NCBI RefSeq assembly: GCF_020424085.1
Contig: NZ_CP080203.1
Coordinates: 1,488,001-1,552,000 of the forward strand
Direction of reading: 5' to 3'
DNA: 64,000 nucleotides
Source of the DNA: Mycetocola spongiae
GTDB lineage: Bacteria; Actinomycetota; Actinomycetes; Actinomycetales; Microbacteriaceae
How positions within the stretch are numbered: the first letter of the stretch is position 1; each line of letters starts with the position of its first letter. The notes under the pieces were generated by a model. It was not told the origin of the DNA, did not search any database, and saw nothing but the letters and a program-made list of their open reading frames with translations. Positions 9,212-18,370 of the stretch are shown here, piece by piece. Position numbers and translations under genes: made by a program.

Positions 9212-10144
9212 ATGACTCCTGAAGAGCGGATGGCTTCGCTCTCGAAGCTCCCATTCGAAGAGATTGGAACTCCAGCGGAGGGCGCCCGTGGCTTTTGGGC
9301 GCAGACCCGCCTGATCCTCAAGAATCGCGGGATGCTCGGCCTCTTTGTGAAGCGAGATCTGAAGTCCCGGTATAAGGACAGCGCATTGGGTTTTGCCTGG
9401 ACGCTGGTCAAGCCGTTGACTCAGATCATGATCTACTATTTAGTGATCGGTCAGTTCCTCGGTGCCGAGCGTGGTATCCCGCAGTTCGCCATCTACATCT
9501 TTACCGGACTCACCGCCTACGGCCTATTCTCCGAGATCGTGATGGGCGGCACCGCCTCTATTCTCGGAAATGCCGGCTTGGTAAAAAAGGTATACCTGCC
9601 GCGGGAATTATTTCCGCTCGCCGCGGTGGGAGGAGCCCTTTTTAACTTCCTGATTCAACTGGGAATTCTTCTTATCGCCACGCTCCTCGTTGGCGCATTC
9701 CCGATCTCCCCCGGCATGGCCTATTTCCTGCCTTCGCTTATCGTACTTCTCCTCTATTCCACCGCGCTTGCGCTCCTGCTGTCCGCGCTCAACGTATATT
9801 TGCGGGACGTTCAGTACCTGGTTGAAGTGATCATCATGGTCATGATGTGGGCGTCGCCCATCCTGTATAGCTGGAAGATGGTCGCCGATAAGCTGGTAAA
9901 TCATCAGTGGATCGTTGATATCTATACCAATAACCCCATTACGCTCGCTGTTCTTGGCTTCCAGCGCTCGTTCTGGATGGCGGGCAAGCCTGTCCCCGGT
10001 GTCCCCGCGGCCGATCAGCTTGCACAATACCCTGCCGATCTTGCCCTGCGCCTCATGATCGCCGGGGTTATCGGCTGCGTATGTGTTTATCTCGCACAGC
10101 GTGTCTTTGCACGTCTGCAAGGAAACTTCGCCCAGATGCTCTAG
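9212..10144 (+). CDS. wzm: ABC-2 polysaccharide exporter permease
   Basis: The 310-residue inner-membrane protein has a cytoplasmic N-terminus followed by six hydrophobic segments. It contains LKSRYKDSALGFAWTLVKP, the characteristic ABC-2/Wzm entry motif. It would form the channel that exports a lipid-linked polysaccharide, powered by the Wzt ATPase at 12814. TAAGGAAG lies upstream of ATG 9212. Unusually, the wzt partner is not adjacent: a convergent secreted-protein gene separates them. Confidence 0.88.
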   Translation: MTPEERMASLSKLPFEEIGTPAEGARGFWAQTRLILKNRGMLGLFVKRDLKSRYKDSALGFAWTLVKPLTQIMIYYLVIGQFLGAERGIPQFAIYIFTGLTAYGLFSEIVMGGTASILGNAGLVKKVYLPRELFPLAAVGGALFNFLIQLGILLIATLLVGAFPISPGMAYFLPSLIVLLLYSTALALLLSALNVYLRDVQYLVEVIIMVMMWASPILYSWKMVADKLVNHQWIVDIYTNNPITLAVLGFQRSFWMAGKPVPGVPAADQLAQYPADLALRLMIAGVIGCVCVYLAQRVFARLQGNFAQML

Positions 10145-10168
10145 CTCAACATCCGTTCTTTAGGGAAC

Positions 10169-10215
10169 TAACAGAGAAGGCCAGCAACGTTTTACGTTGC
10201 TGGCCTTCTCTGTTA
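10169..10215. terminator. 22-bp perfect inverted repeat after wzm
   Basis: Arms 10169-10190 and 10194-10215 are perfectly complementary over 22 bp around a TTT loop. It lies 25 bases after the wzm stop and so probably terminates that transcript, although no T-run follows. The length and perfection are unusual. Confidence 0.6.
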
Positions 10216-10483
10216 GGAAACCCGTCAACACCTCCCGAGTCATTCCGACCGATCATTCGTTCCGCACGCACTAGGCGGGGTGTAGCGAGCGGCGTCCCAA
10301 GGTCGCCCTACCTCCGCACAACACAGCGTATGCGCGTCTATACGGGCTCCACGGCGCTCTTATTTCGGCTATGGATAGGAGAGCCCTCCGGCCTGTTTTC
10401 TATCCGCCCCTGCGACGTGTTTCAAGCTCCGGGCTCCGGGCTCCGGGCTCCGCTCATTTCACAGGCTCCTAGACGACACAAAA

Positions 10484-10508
10484 CGGCCGCCACATACTGT
10501 GACGGCCG
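10484..10508 (-). terminator. Terminator of the secreted repeat protein gene
   Basis: CGGCCG and CACA at 10484-10494 pair with TGTG and CGGCCG at 10498-10508, with one mismatch. On the minus strand the stem is followed by GTTTTGTG, fitting an intrinsic terminator 28 bases after the stop of the gene ending at 10536. Confidence 0.65.
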
Positions 10509-10535
10509 CCTGTGCCCACGCTGGCGAGGAAACTA

Positions 10536-12689
10536 CTAGTTCACCGTTACCACCTTGCATCCAAGCATGGTGTTGCCGGACACGCTGTCTAGCGCGTACA
10601 CGCACACGTTATGGTTGCCTGCCACAGCCGGAATGCTGCGGGAGAACCCGTGGTCAGGGCCTGCCGCGGGATAGTGCCGAACCAGGTCAGGCCGCGGAAG
10701 GTTGGCTCGGATGGGATACCCCGCGCCCCCAACATAAACGTGAACCGCGAGCTGCGACGTCCATGCATCGGGATCGAGCGTCCATCCGGATACCTCCACG
10801 GTGCCGTTTCCGCCGGAGATATTATCCAGCGAACCGATCGGCATCGTATTCGGCGCCTCGATCTGTACGGTACGACAACCTAACGTCGTATTAGCCCGCC
10901 CTGCGGAGTCGATCGCATAGACACAAATATTTTGTGTTCCGCTGAGCCCCGTCATCGTGGCATTAAACCCATGATTTGCGCCATAGACGGGGTAGTGCGT
11001 CGCAATATCCGAACGCGGCACGTCGGCACGGAAAGCCTGGCCTCGTGCACCGGCGTAGACGTGCACGCTGATCGGTTCCCTGGTGTCCGGGTCGATAGCC
11101 CAGCCCACAACCGTTACCGAGTCGGCCCCGGTACGGACGACCTCAAGGTTACCGATCGGTGCCCGGCCCTCTTCCAGTAGCGGCGCTTCAATGGTCACGA
11201 CCCGACAGCCCAGCGTGGTATTGATTTTTCCGGCGCTATCGATACCGTATGCACAAACGTTTTGCGTGCCAGAAACACCGGTGACTCGGACGTTAAATCC
11301 GTGGTTGGGACCGTACTTCGGATAGGCACGAGCGATATCGGACCGAGCTCCGTTTGCCATTGCGGCGGTGCCACGCTCCCCCACATAGACGTGCACTCTA
11401 ATCGGGTCGTAGGTATCGGGGTCGAGCGTCCAACCACCAACGGTAACTTCGCCGATTCCGGTGTTCACGCTATCCAAGGAGCCCAGGGGTGCGCGTCCAA
11501 GTTCCGGTGCCGGGCCGTCGGGAATTGCAACGGATTTACATCCGAGTTGCACCGGAGTTACTCCCGCTTTATCCCCTAGCGCCTCCACGCAAACGTTAAC
11601 GTTTCGGTCGTTCATAATTGGGATCACGATGTCGAATCCATGATTATTCCCAAATCCGGGATACGCGGCACCCACGTCGGGACGGAAGGCTTCCGCCGGA
11701 TAGATCTGGGTCACACCGTTAAGCGCCACCCGCACGTTCACGGGACCCGTGGTATCGGGATCGATCGTCCAACCCCGCACCGTGATCATTCCGGGAGCCG
11801 GAATAACAACATCAAATGCACCAAAGGGCGGACGGTCACCGTTTTGTCCGGTGGGCGAACCAAACCAGTCCGAGTAGTAGTTATAGAAGTTTCTATTTCC
11901 ATAAGAGGAACATGAATCGCCCGTACCGTATCCCGCCGCCAATGAAGCGCGGTTCGGCTGATAGGGCGTGTAGTAATAAAGCGCCGAGGTCGCCCCGTTG
12001 CGGATGGTCACTGAGCTGGAACCACATGCGGCATTCGGGTGGTATCCGACCTGCGAAGGCCGGCCCACGGGGAACCAGGTGAAGAACGAAGAACTCGTAT
12101 AGACCTTGAACTGCCATGCAGCCATATATACCTGGTTATAGAAACCGTAATATCTGGTGTCGCAGGCCGCGGTATCCGGGCACGCATAACCGGTGGCGAT
12201 GAGCCATCGGCTAGAGTTTGCCGTTCCGGGTGCCGAGTTCAGAATAAGACCCTGCTCCTTTTGGAGCAGCACAAGCAATACCTGCGGGTTAATCCCACAG
12301 GCGGCCGAGACCTTTGCAATGATCCGAGCCGCACTCTCGTTGGCCTCACCCGCATATGCCGAGCATCGGGTATCGGCTGGTCGCGACGCAGTGCTCGCAC
12401 GATAGTTAATCATGCAGGTATTTCCGGTCCGACAGCTAGGAACCTTAGACTCCAGGAACCGCTGGATATCCTGTTCGCTCATCGAACCGGAATTATAGAA
12501 GTTTTCGTCCGAAATGATGTAGGCAGGATCGAATTTGCTCAGGTCCGCAGCATTCGCCGAGCCGGCATTTACGAAGGACACGCCGGTGAACAAACCGGCC
12601 AGCACGCCGATAAGACCGAGTACGCCCAGGAAGGACGCCGAGGGTCGTGATTTTAAAGACTGTATGGACACCCTCTGAGAATACGTCAC
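10536..12689 (-). CDS. Secreted protein with lysozyme-like domain and four tandem repeats
   Basis: The 717-residue product has a signal peptide (about 1-47, ending NAGSANA). Residues about 50-285 form a cysteine-containing domain; ARIIAKVSAACGINPQVLLVLL followed by KEQG (E145) resembles the helix and catalytic glutamate of lysozyme/transglycosylase folds. Four repeats of about 100 residues follow (290-390, 402-500, 511-610, 616-717). Each contains GW(T/A)(I/L)DPD, YP...G..HGF and a paired-cysteine segment (V/I)C(V/A)...LGC. The repeats look like small beta domains for wall or glycan binding. I infer a wall-associated, possibly peptidoglycan-acting protein. It splits wzm from wzt on the opposite strand. 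Confidence 0.7.
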   Translation of the reverse strand: MTYSQRVSIQSLKSRPSASFLGVLGLIGVLAGLFTGVSFVNAGSANAADLSKFDPAYIISDENFYNSGSMSEQDIQRFLESKVPSCRTGNTCMINYRASTASRPADTRCSAYAGEANESAARIIAKVSAACGINPQVLLVLLQKEQGLILNSAPGTANSSRWLIATGYACPDTAACDTRYYGFYNQVYMAAWQFKVYTSSSFFTWFPVGRPSQVGYHPNAACGSSSVTIRNGATSALYYYTPYQPNRASLAAGYGTGDSCSSYGNRNFYNYYSDWFGSPTGQNGDRPPFGAFDVVIPAPGMITVRGWTIDPDTTGPVNVRVALNGVTQIYPAEAFRPDVGAAYPGFGNNHGFDIVIPIMNDRNVNVCVEALGDKAGVTPVQLGCKSVAIPDGPAPELGRAPLGSLDSVNTGIGEVTVGGWTLDPDTYDPIRVHVYVGERGTAAMANGARSDIARAYPKYGPNHGFNVRVTGVSGTQNVCAYGIDSAGKINTTLGCRVVTIEAPLLEEGRAPIGNLEVVRTGADSVTVVGWAIDPDTREPISVHVYAGARGQAFRADVPRSDIATHYPVYGANHGFNATMTGLSGTQNICVYAIDSAGRANTTLGCRTVQIEAPNTMPIGSLDNISGGNGTVEVSGWTLDPDAWTSQLAVHVYVGGAGYPIRANLPRPDLVRHYPAAGPDHGFSRSIPAVAGNHNVCVYALDSVSGNTMLGCKVVTVN

Positions 12690-12813
12690 TGAACCCGTTT
12701 TCGCCGGCAGCGATACGCAATTGCACCAACTTCGATAGCCATACGCTCAGGCAAGCGCAGACGCAGCAAGATAGAATGAAATTTCCGATATCCGCTTTTC
12801 AAAGGTATTCCCA
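12690..12813. promoter_or_regulatory. Divergent promoter region, secreted protein / wzt
   Basis: This 124-bp gap separates divergent genes. A TAGAAT hexamer at 12772-12777 is a possible -10 for wzt. The -35 is not clear. Confidence 0.3.
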
Positions 12814-14046
12814 ATGGCTGAATCATCCGTGAACACGGACGCTCCCGTGCTGGTCTCTGTGGAAGCAGTCTCCAAGCGATTTGTTATTCGCAAGGACAAC
12901 TCCCTCAAGGAACGCGTGGTGAACGCCGGCCGGGGGAAGAAGCATAAGGAGGATTTCTGGGCGCTGCGCGATGTATCGCTGGAGATTAAAGCAGGAACTA
13001 CGATCGGCCTTATCGGGCATAACGGTTCGGGAAAGTCCACGCTACTCAAAGTAATTGGCGGAATTATCGATCCCACATCGGGTCGGGTGATGCGCCGGGG
13101 CCGCATGGCCGCCCTATTGGAACTTGGTGCGGGATTCCATCCCGATCTGTCGGGCCGGGAAAATGTGTATCTAAACGCGGCAATCCTCGGATTAAGCCGC
13201 GAACAAACCGACGAACGATTTGACGATATTCTCGCGTTCTCCGGTATCTCCGATTTTATCGATACCCAGGTGAAATTCTATTCCTCCGGCATGTATGTGC
13301 GCCTTGCTTTCGCCGTCGCCGTACACACAGATCCCGATATCCTCCTTGTCGATGAGGTCCTCGCGGTGGGCGATGAGGCGTTTCAGCGGAAATGCATGGA
13401 CCGAATCAAGGAGTTCCAGGAGGAGGGCCGGACAATTATCCTCGTCACCCACAGCCTCGGCACCGTGGTTGAGCTGTGCGACTCCGCCGTAGTACTCAAC
13501 CGCGGTGAGGTCGTTTATACGGGAGATTCGCGGAAGGCTGTCGCCGCATTCCGCGACCTCCTCGAGGAGCGTCGGCTTGCCGAGATCGAAGACGAAGAAG
13601 CTCGCCATGCGGAACAGCAAAAGCCGATCACGCATGAGCCCTTCTACAGCGTCCGCACGACGTCTGTTTCGAATAATTCCGCGGACCCCGGAACCGTCCG
13701 TCTGGGGGACGACCTTATTATCACCATGGACTTCGAGGTGGACCAGGTAATCGACGACTGGGTATGCGCCGTTCAGATCGACGATAGCCGCGGTCACGCC
13801 GCGGCCGGCACCAAAACCGCTATTCTTGATGTTGAGCTTGCTCCGCTTCAGGGAAAGCGTCGCGTTGGCTTTATCTTTAAAAACTGTAATTTTGGTGACG
13901 GCAAGTATTTTGTGAACGTTTCCATCCTCAACCGCGCCGGTCAGCATCTATTTGATCGACCGCAGGCGAGTTCGTTTAATTCGGAGACACCGATCCCCGC
14001 TGGGGGAGCAATGTATCTTGAATCGGAGTTTTTCGGCGAACGGTGA
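12814..14046 (+). CDS. wzt: ABC polysaccharide exporter ATPase with C-terminal glycan-binding domain
   Basis: The 410-residue protein has a nucleotide-binding domain with Walker A GHNGSGKST (68-76), signature YSSGM (156-160) and Walker B DILLVDE (175-181). This is the Wzt/TagH layout. Residues about 265-410 form an extra beta-rich domain (YSVRTTSVSNNSADPGTV...), like the Wzt C-terminal domain that recognises the finished glycan in exporters of O-antigen type. It would pair with Wzm at 9212. The downstream rhamnosyltransferase-like gene overlaps its stop by four bases if that gene starts at GTG 14043. Confidence 0.9.
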   Translation: MAESSVNTDAPVLVSVEAVSKRFVIRKDNSLKERVVNAGRGKKHKEDFWALRDVSLEIKAGTTIGLIGHNGSGKSTLLKVIGGIIDPTSGRVMRRGRMAALLELGAGFHPDLSGRENVYLNAAILGLSREQTDERFDDILAFSGISDFIDTQVKFYSSGMYVRLAFAVAVHTDPDILLVDEVLAVGDEAFQRKCMDRIKEFQEEGRTIILVTHSLGTVVELCDSAVVLNRGEVVYTGDSRKAVAAFRDLLEERRLAEIEDEEARHAEQQKPITHEPFYSVRTTSVSNNSADPGTVRLGDDLIITMDFEVDQVIDDWVCAVQIDDSRGHAAAGTKTAILDVELAPLQGKRRVGFIFKNCNFGDGKYFVNVSILNRAGQHLFDRPQASSFNSETPIPAGGAMYLESEFFGER

Positions 14047-14972
14047 TCCTCGCCGCCCCTGATGAGCTCCACGTTGCCCCTCTCTGCCGGAAGAAAATGA
14101 TGCCCAAAATCAGGCCCACACCCGTGAGCGCGATCACCGTGACCTATAACTCACAGGCTCTCATTGGCACATTTCTTGAATCCACGATTCAGGCAGGTAT
14201 TCCGGCATCGTCGATTCTCGTAGTAGAGAATGCCTCCCCCGAGTCCTCCGCAACGCGGAGTGAGGCTGAACGGCTCGGGGTGGGTTTCATCGCCCTGCCC
14301 GAAAATCTAGGCTATGGGGCGGCGATGAATCGTGGAGCCTCCGCCCTGAGCATGAAGGACGGCTATCTTCTCCTCAGCAACCCAGACGTGGTCCTCGAGC
14401 CACTCGCGGTGAAGCTGATGGCCGACTGGCTTGATACCCATCCGCAAACAGGCGCAGTGGGCCCGCAGATCCTCGATGAAACAGGCACGGTTTATCCCTC
14501 TGCCCGACTTATACCCTCGCTGCGCAACGGTATTGGTCATGCACTCTTTGCCGGTGTCTGGCCAAAAAATCCCTGGTCCAAGCGCTACCGGGCCGATGCC
14601 CAGTATACGGAAACTCCTCGCCAGGCCGGTTGGCTTTCCGGGGCCTGTCTGCTCGTGCGGCGAAGCGCATTTGAGCAGCTGTCGGGTTTTGACGAGGAGT
14701 ATTTCATGTACTTCGAGGACGTAGATCTAGGGTATCGATTGGGCCTCGCCGGCTGGAGTAATGATTATCTGCCCGCAGCACGCGCTACTCATATAGGTGG
14801 GGAATCCACGCGCACCAACGCGTCACAAATGCTCCGCATCCACCACGAGAGTGCGTATCGTTTTGTGAGCAAAAAATACTCTCGATGGTGGCAGTTCCCG
14901 TTACGCCTCGTGATCCGCGTCGGACTTCGAACTCGATTTGCCCTGTCACAGATCCGGACCGGGGCAAAATAA
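14043..14972 (+). CDS. GT2 glycosyltransferase, rhamnosyltransferase-like
   Basis: The GT2 domain begins SAITVTYNSQALIGTFLES, with VVENASPESS, PENLGYGAAMNRG, NPDV and the acceptor-side motif MYFEDVDLGYRL. This is the WbbL/rhamnosyltransferase pattern. It may add the linker or first rhamnose. Two starts are possible: GTG 14043, overlapping wzt by four bases, or ATG 14097/14100 after GGAAG. The conserved domain begins just after the second site, so the shorter form is plausible. Confidence 0.82.
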   Translation: MILAAPDELHVAPLCRKKMMPKIRPTPVSAITVTYNSQALIGTFLESTIQAGIPASSILVVENASPESSATRSEAERLGVGFIALPENLGYGAAMNRGASALSMKDGYLLLSNPDVVLEPLAVKLMADWLDTHPQTGAVGPQILDETGTVYPSARLIPSLRNGIGHALFAGVWPKNPWSKRYRADAQYTETPRQAGWLSGACLLVRRSAFEQLSGFDEEYFMYFEDVDLGYRLGLAGWSNDYLPAARATHIGGESTRTNASQMLRIHHESAYRFVSKKYSRWWQFPLRLVIRVGLRTRFALSQIRTGAK

Positions 14973-14974
14973 AA

Positions 14975-15013
14975 GCCGGCGGCCTCCCCACTCGTGGTGG
15001 GAAAGACCGCCGA
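14975..15013. terminator. Bidirectional terminator-like hairpin
   Basis: GGCGG...CCCAC on one arm and GTGGG...CCGCC on the other form an interrupted stem-loop between the convergent glycosyltransferase and rmlA genes, directly after the stop at 14972. Confidence 0.55.
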
Positions 15014-15028
15014 CCTTATCGGTATAGG

Positions 15029-15895
15029 CTATTTGCGCTCAACCAGGGCCGCGAGGTATTTGCCGTAGCCGCTCTTCACGAGCGGAGCCGCCAACGCCGT
15101 GAGCTGGGCGTCGTTGATCCAGCCCGCACGCCAGGCAATCTCCTCGATGCAACCAACCTTGAAACCCTGACGATCCTCGATGACCCGGACGTATTCCGAC
15201 GCTTGCATCATGGACTCAAAGGTTCCGGTGTCCAGCCAGGCGGTGCCTCGATCAAGTACCTGTACGTAGAGGTTTCCCTGATTAAGGTAGCGCTCGTTGA
15301 CGGTGGAGATCTCCAGCTCGCCACGCGCCGAAGGCTCGATGGTTTTAGCGATTTCAATCACCGAGTTATCGTAGAAGTAGAGCCCCGGAACCGCATAGGT
15401 ACTCTTGGGCTCGACGGGCTTTTCCTCGATGGAAATCGCGTTGAAGTTTTCGTCAAACTCCACCACACCGTAGCTGGTGGGATCGGCTACGGGATAGGCA
15501 AAGATCACCGCGCCATCGATCTCGTGGTGGTTGCGCAGCGCCGAGCCGAGGCCCGTGCCGTGGAAGATGTTATCGCCGAGCACCAGGGCCACGCTATCGT
15601 CGCCGATAAACTCCTCGCCGATGATGAAGGCCTGGGCCAGGCCGTCCGGGGAGGGCTGCACCGCGTACTCGAGGCGGATACCGAGGTCGGAACCATCGCC
15701 CAGGAGGTTGCGGAACTGCTCGTTATATTCCGGGGTGGTGATGATAAGAATCTCGTTGATTCCCGCCATCATCAGGGTGGACAGGGGGTAGTACACCATC
15801 GGCTTATCGTAGATCGGCATGAGCTGCTTGGAAATGCCCTTGGTGATCGGCCAGAGCCGGGTGCCGGATCCACCGGCGAGAATGATGCCCTTCAT
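15029..15895 (-). CDS. rmlA: Glucose-1-phosphate thymidylyltransferase
   Basis: The 288-residue enzyme makes dTDP-glucose from glucose-1-phosphate and dTTP, the first step to dTDP-L-rhamnose. The nucleotide-binding signature GGSGTRLWP (8-16) is followed by [19 protein letters not shown], and GDNIFHGTG and EEKP segments are present; full length for the family. ATG 15895 has AGGGGAA upstream and lies four bases after the rmlC stop, so rmlC-rmlA form an operon. rmlB is not in this window. Confidence 0.95.
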   Translation of the reverse strand: MKGIILAGGSGTRLWPITKGISKQLMPIYDKPMVYYPLSTLMMAGINEILIITTPEYNEQFRNLLGDGSDLGIRLEYAVQPSPDGLAQAFIIGEEFIGDDSVALVLGDNIFHGTGLGSALRNHHEIDGAVIFAYPVADPTSYGVVEFDENFNAISIEEKPVEPKSTYAVPGLYFYDNSVIEIAKTIEPSARGELEISTVNERYLNQGNLYVQVLDRGTAWLDTGTFESMMQASEYVRVIEDRQGFKVGCIEEIAWRAGWINDAQLTALAAPLVKSGYGKYLAALVERK

Positions 15896-15899
15896 GGCG

Positions 15900-16505
15900 T
15901 TAGTTCCCCTTCAGGGTCTCGTAATAGGCGCGGGTGGCCTCCCAGGTGGGAAGCAGGCCCTCGGCGGCCGCCTGAGCCAGTCCGGGGGCGTCGGTGTCCT
16001 TTGCGGACAGCAGCGGTTGACCGGCGGATTCCGGGAAGACCAGACCGATCTCGGCATCGAGCGGGTTGATCCCGTGCTCGCGATCGGGACGATAGACATC
16101 ATTCACCAGATAGCTCACGGTGGCACCCTCGGTCAGGGCAACAAAGCAGTGTCCCAGACCCTCGGACAGGAAGATCGCGCGGCGATCCACATCGTCCAGG
16201 AGCACCGAGTCCCACTCACCAAACGTGGGCGAGCCCACGCGGATATCGATCACAAAATCAAGAACGGCACCGTGCATGGCGGTGACGTATTTAGCCTGGC
16301 TCGGCGGCACATCGGCGAAGTGGATGCCGCGCACGGAACCGCGCTTGGACACCGAGGTATTGGCCTGGCGGAGGTCGATGGACCGTCCGGTGGCCTCCTC
16401 AAGGCGGTCAAAACGGTACCACTCAAGGAACGCGCCGCGTTCATCACCGAACTGTTTCGGGGTGATCTCGTAGCTGTCTGGGATCTTCAATTCACGGATC
16501 TGCAC
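15900..16505 (-). CDS. rmlC: dTDP-4-dehydrorhamnose 3,5-epimerase
   Basis: The 201-residue cupin enzyme epimerises dTDP-4-keto-6-deoxyglucose at C3 and C5. [12 protein letters not shown] and [11 protein letters not shown] (with the catalytic His) are recognisable, as is [11 protein letters not shown]. The GTG start at 16505 lies six bases after a TAGACT -10 box and lacks a clear Shine-Dalgarno, suggesting a leaderless transcript. It is the first gene of the rmlC-rmlA operon. Confidence 0.93.
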   Translation of the reverse strand: MQIRELKIPDSYEITPKQFGDERGAFLEWYRFDRLEEATGRSIDLRQANTSVSKRGSVRGIHFADVPPSQAKYVTAMHGAVLDFVIDIRVGSPTFGEWDSVLLDDVDRRAIFLSEGLGHCFVALTEGATVSYLVNDVYRPDREHGINPLDAEIGLVFPESAGQPLLSAKDTDAPGLAQAAAEGLLPTWEATRAYYETLKGN

Positions 16506-16511
16506 CCGGGC

Positions 16512-16517
16512 AGTCTA
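16512..16517 (-). promoter_or_regulatory. -10 box giving a probably leaderless rmlC mRNA
   Basis: TAGACT on the minus strand ends six bases before the rmlC GTG start, so transcription would begin at or next to the start codon. Confidence 0.5.
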
Positions 16518-16581
16518 TCAAGTTGTACAGAATTGGGTGGCACGGGCGCGGTTTCTGTCCAATCCGGGGGAAAATGGGGGA

Positions 16582-17718
16582 ATGAACGATAGCGCGGAGA
16601 CACCCCTCGGGCGCGTGATCCGGCTGGGCCTGCACGCGGTGGGCATCGGATCCGCACTCTCCCTGGAGCTCGGCGCGGGCGCGCACGACCCGCTCCAGCG
16701 CTGGGCCCTCGGGGCCGCACTCGCGCTCTGGGCCCTACTCGCCCTATTTTCCCGGGGGCTCCCCGGCGGCCTCGCGCCCTGGGCCTGGCCGGCGATTCTG
16801 GCGGCGGCCGCGCTCGCGTGTGGGCTGGGTTCGCTCGGCGCCAGCGTGGTGCTCACCGTGGCCCTGGCCCTGACGATCTCCGATCTGCGCCTCGGTGGGC
16901 GGCAAAAAATCCTGCTCCTCATACTCGCAACGCTGCTCTACGGGCTGGGCAGGCTCACGGAAATGGCCACACCGGATAATACGGTTTCGGTCCTGTCCTG
17001 CACGGCCGCGGGCCTGGTGATTGGGCTCCTGCGCTGGCGTTCCGCGGGCCTGGGCCGCGCCGCCGCGACCCTCGCCCGGGAACGCGCGGAGAACGCCGTC
17101 CTGGGTGAGCGCGCCCGGCTCGCGCGGGACCTGCACGATGTCCTGGCCCATACCCTCGGCGGGCTGGTGATGCAGCTCGACGCGCTGGACGCCCTCGCCG
17201 AGGCACGGCCCGGCGATCCCGAGGTGCGCCGGCGCATTCTTGCGGCGCGCACCCTCGCGCTGGGCGGGCTGGAGGAGGCCCGCGGCGCCGTGGACGCGCT
17301 GCGCACCCCGGTGGGCCCCCTGGACGATTCGCTTCTTTCCCTGGCACACTCGGCAGCCGCTCTCGGCCACGAGGTGCGCATCGAGGTGCGCGGGGAGGCC
17401 GAGCCCGCCCCCGCGCAGGCCGATGCGCTATACGCGGTGGCCGTCGAGGCACTCACCAATGCGCGTAAACACTCCCCCGGCACGGCCAGCGCGATCCTCG
17501 TGACCCGGGGCCGGGACGAGACCGCGCTGCGCATCACCACCCTCGCGCACGGCGGATCATCCGGCCTGCCCTCGGGCGGACACGGGCTGGAGGGAATGGC
17601 CGAGCGCATCCTGCTGGTGGGCGGCACCTTCAGCGCCGGCATCGAGGACGGCGCGTGGACCGTCGAGGCGCGGGTGCCGCGGGAGAGCACCGAACGGAGA
17701 ACACATGAGCGGGTCTGA
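16582..17718 (+). CDS. Sensor histidine kinase (DesK/NarX type)
   Basis: The 378-residue membrane kinase has about four to five N-terminal membrane helices, then a HisKA_3 dimerisation helix with DLHDVLAH (phospho-acceptor H185) and an HATPase domain (ALTNARKHSPG N-box, GGHGLEGMAERI G-box). ATG 16582 is preceded by GGGGG. It overlaps the response-regulator gene by 14 bases, so the pair is co-translated. The signal is unknown. Confidence 0.88.
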   Translation: MNDSAETPLGRVIRLGLHAVGIGSALSLELGAGAHDPLQRWALGAALALWALLALFSRGLPGGLAPWAWPAILAAAALACGLGSLGASVVLTVALALTISDLRLGGRQKILLLILATLLYGLGRLTEMATPDNTVSVLSCTAAGLVIGLLRWRSAGLGRAAATLARERAENAVLGERARLARDLHDVLAHTLGGLVMQLDALDALAEARPGDPEVRRRILAARTLALGGLEEARGAVDALRTPVGPLDDSLLSLAHSAAALGHEVRIEVRGEAEPAPAQADALYAVAVEALTNARKHSPGTASAILVTRGRDETALRITTLAHGGSSGLPSGGHGLEGMAERILLVGGTFSAGIEDGAWTVEARVPRESTERRTHERV

Positions 17719-18349
17719 ACTGCGGGTCCTGATCGCCGATGACCAGGCGGCCGTGCGCGACGGGCTGGAACTGATTCTTTCGCTCGCGCCCGGCGTGAGC
17801 GTGGTGGGCACGGCCGGCGACGGCGCCGAGGCCATCCTCCGGGCGCGCGAGCTGCGGCCGGATATTGTGCTGCTGGATCTGCGGATGCCCGGAACCGACG
17901 GGGTCGCGGCCACCGCCGCGATCCGGGCCGAGCATCCCGCCATGGGCATCCTGGTGCTCACCACCTATGCCGATGACGCCTCGATCCTCGGCGCGCTGGA
18001 GGCCGGGGCGAGTGGCTACCTAACCAAGAGCGCGGGGCGAGAGCAGATCCTCGCGGCACTCCGGGCCACCGCGGCCGGACAGTCCACGTTTTCCCCCGAG
18101 GTGGCCGGGCTGCTGCGCCGCGGAATGCGGGCCCGCGGGGAGCGCGAACGCCTCGCCTCCGAGCACGGACTCACCGAGCGGGAGACCCGGGTGCTGGAAT
18201 TGCTCGCGGAGGGCCGCAGCAATCGGGTCATCGCGGAGGAGCTCTTCATCTCGGTATCCACGGTAAAAACCCATGTGAATAATCTCTACGCCAAGCTCGG
18301 CGTGGGGAGCCGCGCGGAGGCCACCGAACTGCTGGCCCGATACCGCTGA
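17705..18349 (+). CDS. Response regulator, NarL/LuxR family
   Basis: The 214-residue protein has an N-terminal receiver with acidic pocket DD at 12-13, phospho-acceptor D58 in LLDLRMPG and the conserved Lys in YLTKSAG. A C-terminal LuxR helix-turn-helix follows (LTERETRVLELLAEGRSN, from about residue 155). It would be phosphorylated by the kinase encoded just upstream. The target genes are not evident from sequence. Confidence 0.92.
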   Translation: MSGSELRVLIADDQAAVRDGLELILSLAPGVSVVGTAGDGAEAILRARELRPDIVLLDLRMPGTDGVAATAAIRAEHPAMGILVLTTYADDASILGALEAGASGYLTKSAGREQILAALRATAAGQSTFSPEVAGLLRRGMRARGERERLASEHGLTERETRVLELLAEGRSNRVIAEELFISVSTVKTHVNNLYAKLGVGSRAEATELLARYR

Positions 18350-18370
18350 GGTATCGGGCCGGCGGCCGGG

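Larger units (their letters stand above)
10145..10535. other. Intergenic region between convergent wzm and secreted protein
   Basis: No gene is visible in this 391-bp stretch. It contains a 22-bp perfect palindrome (10169-10215), a triplicated CTCCGGG element around 10433-10453, and a terminator for the minus-strand gene (10484-10508). Confidence 0.6.

Noticed and set aside
10169-10215. Insertion-sequence terminal repeats
   Set aside because: The two arms are only three bases apart and no transposase gene is seen in the window.
16537-16581. Longer start for the first histidine kinase
   Set aside because: The extension lacks a ribosome binding site, whereas ATG 16582 follows GGGGG and gives a normal N-terminus.
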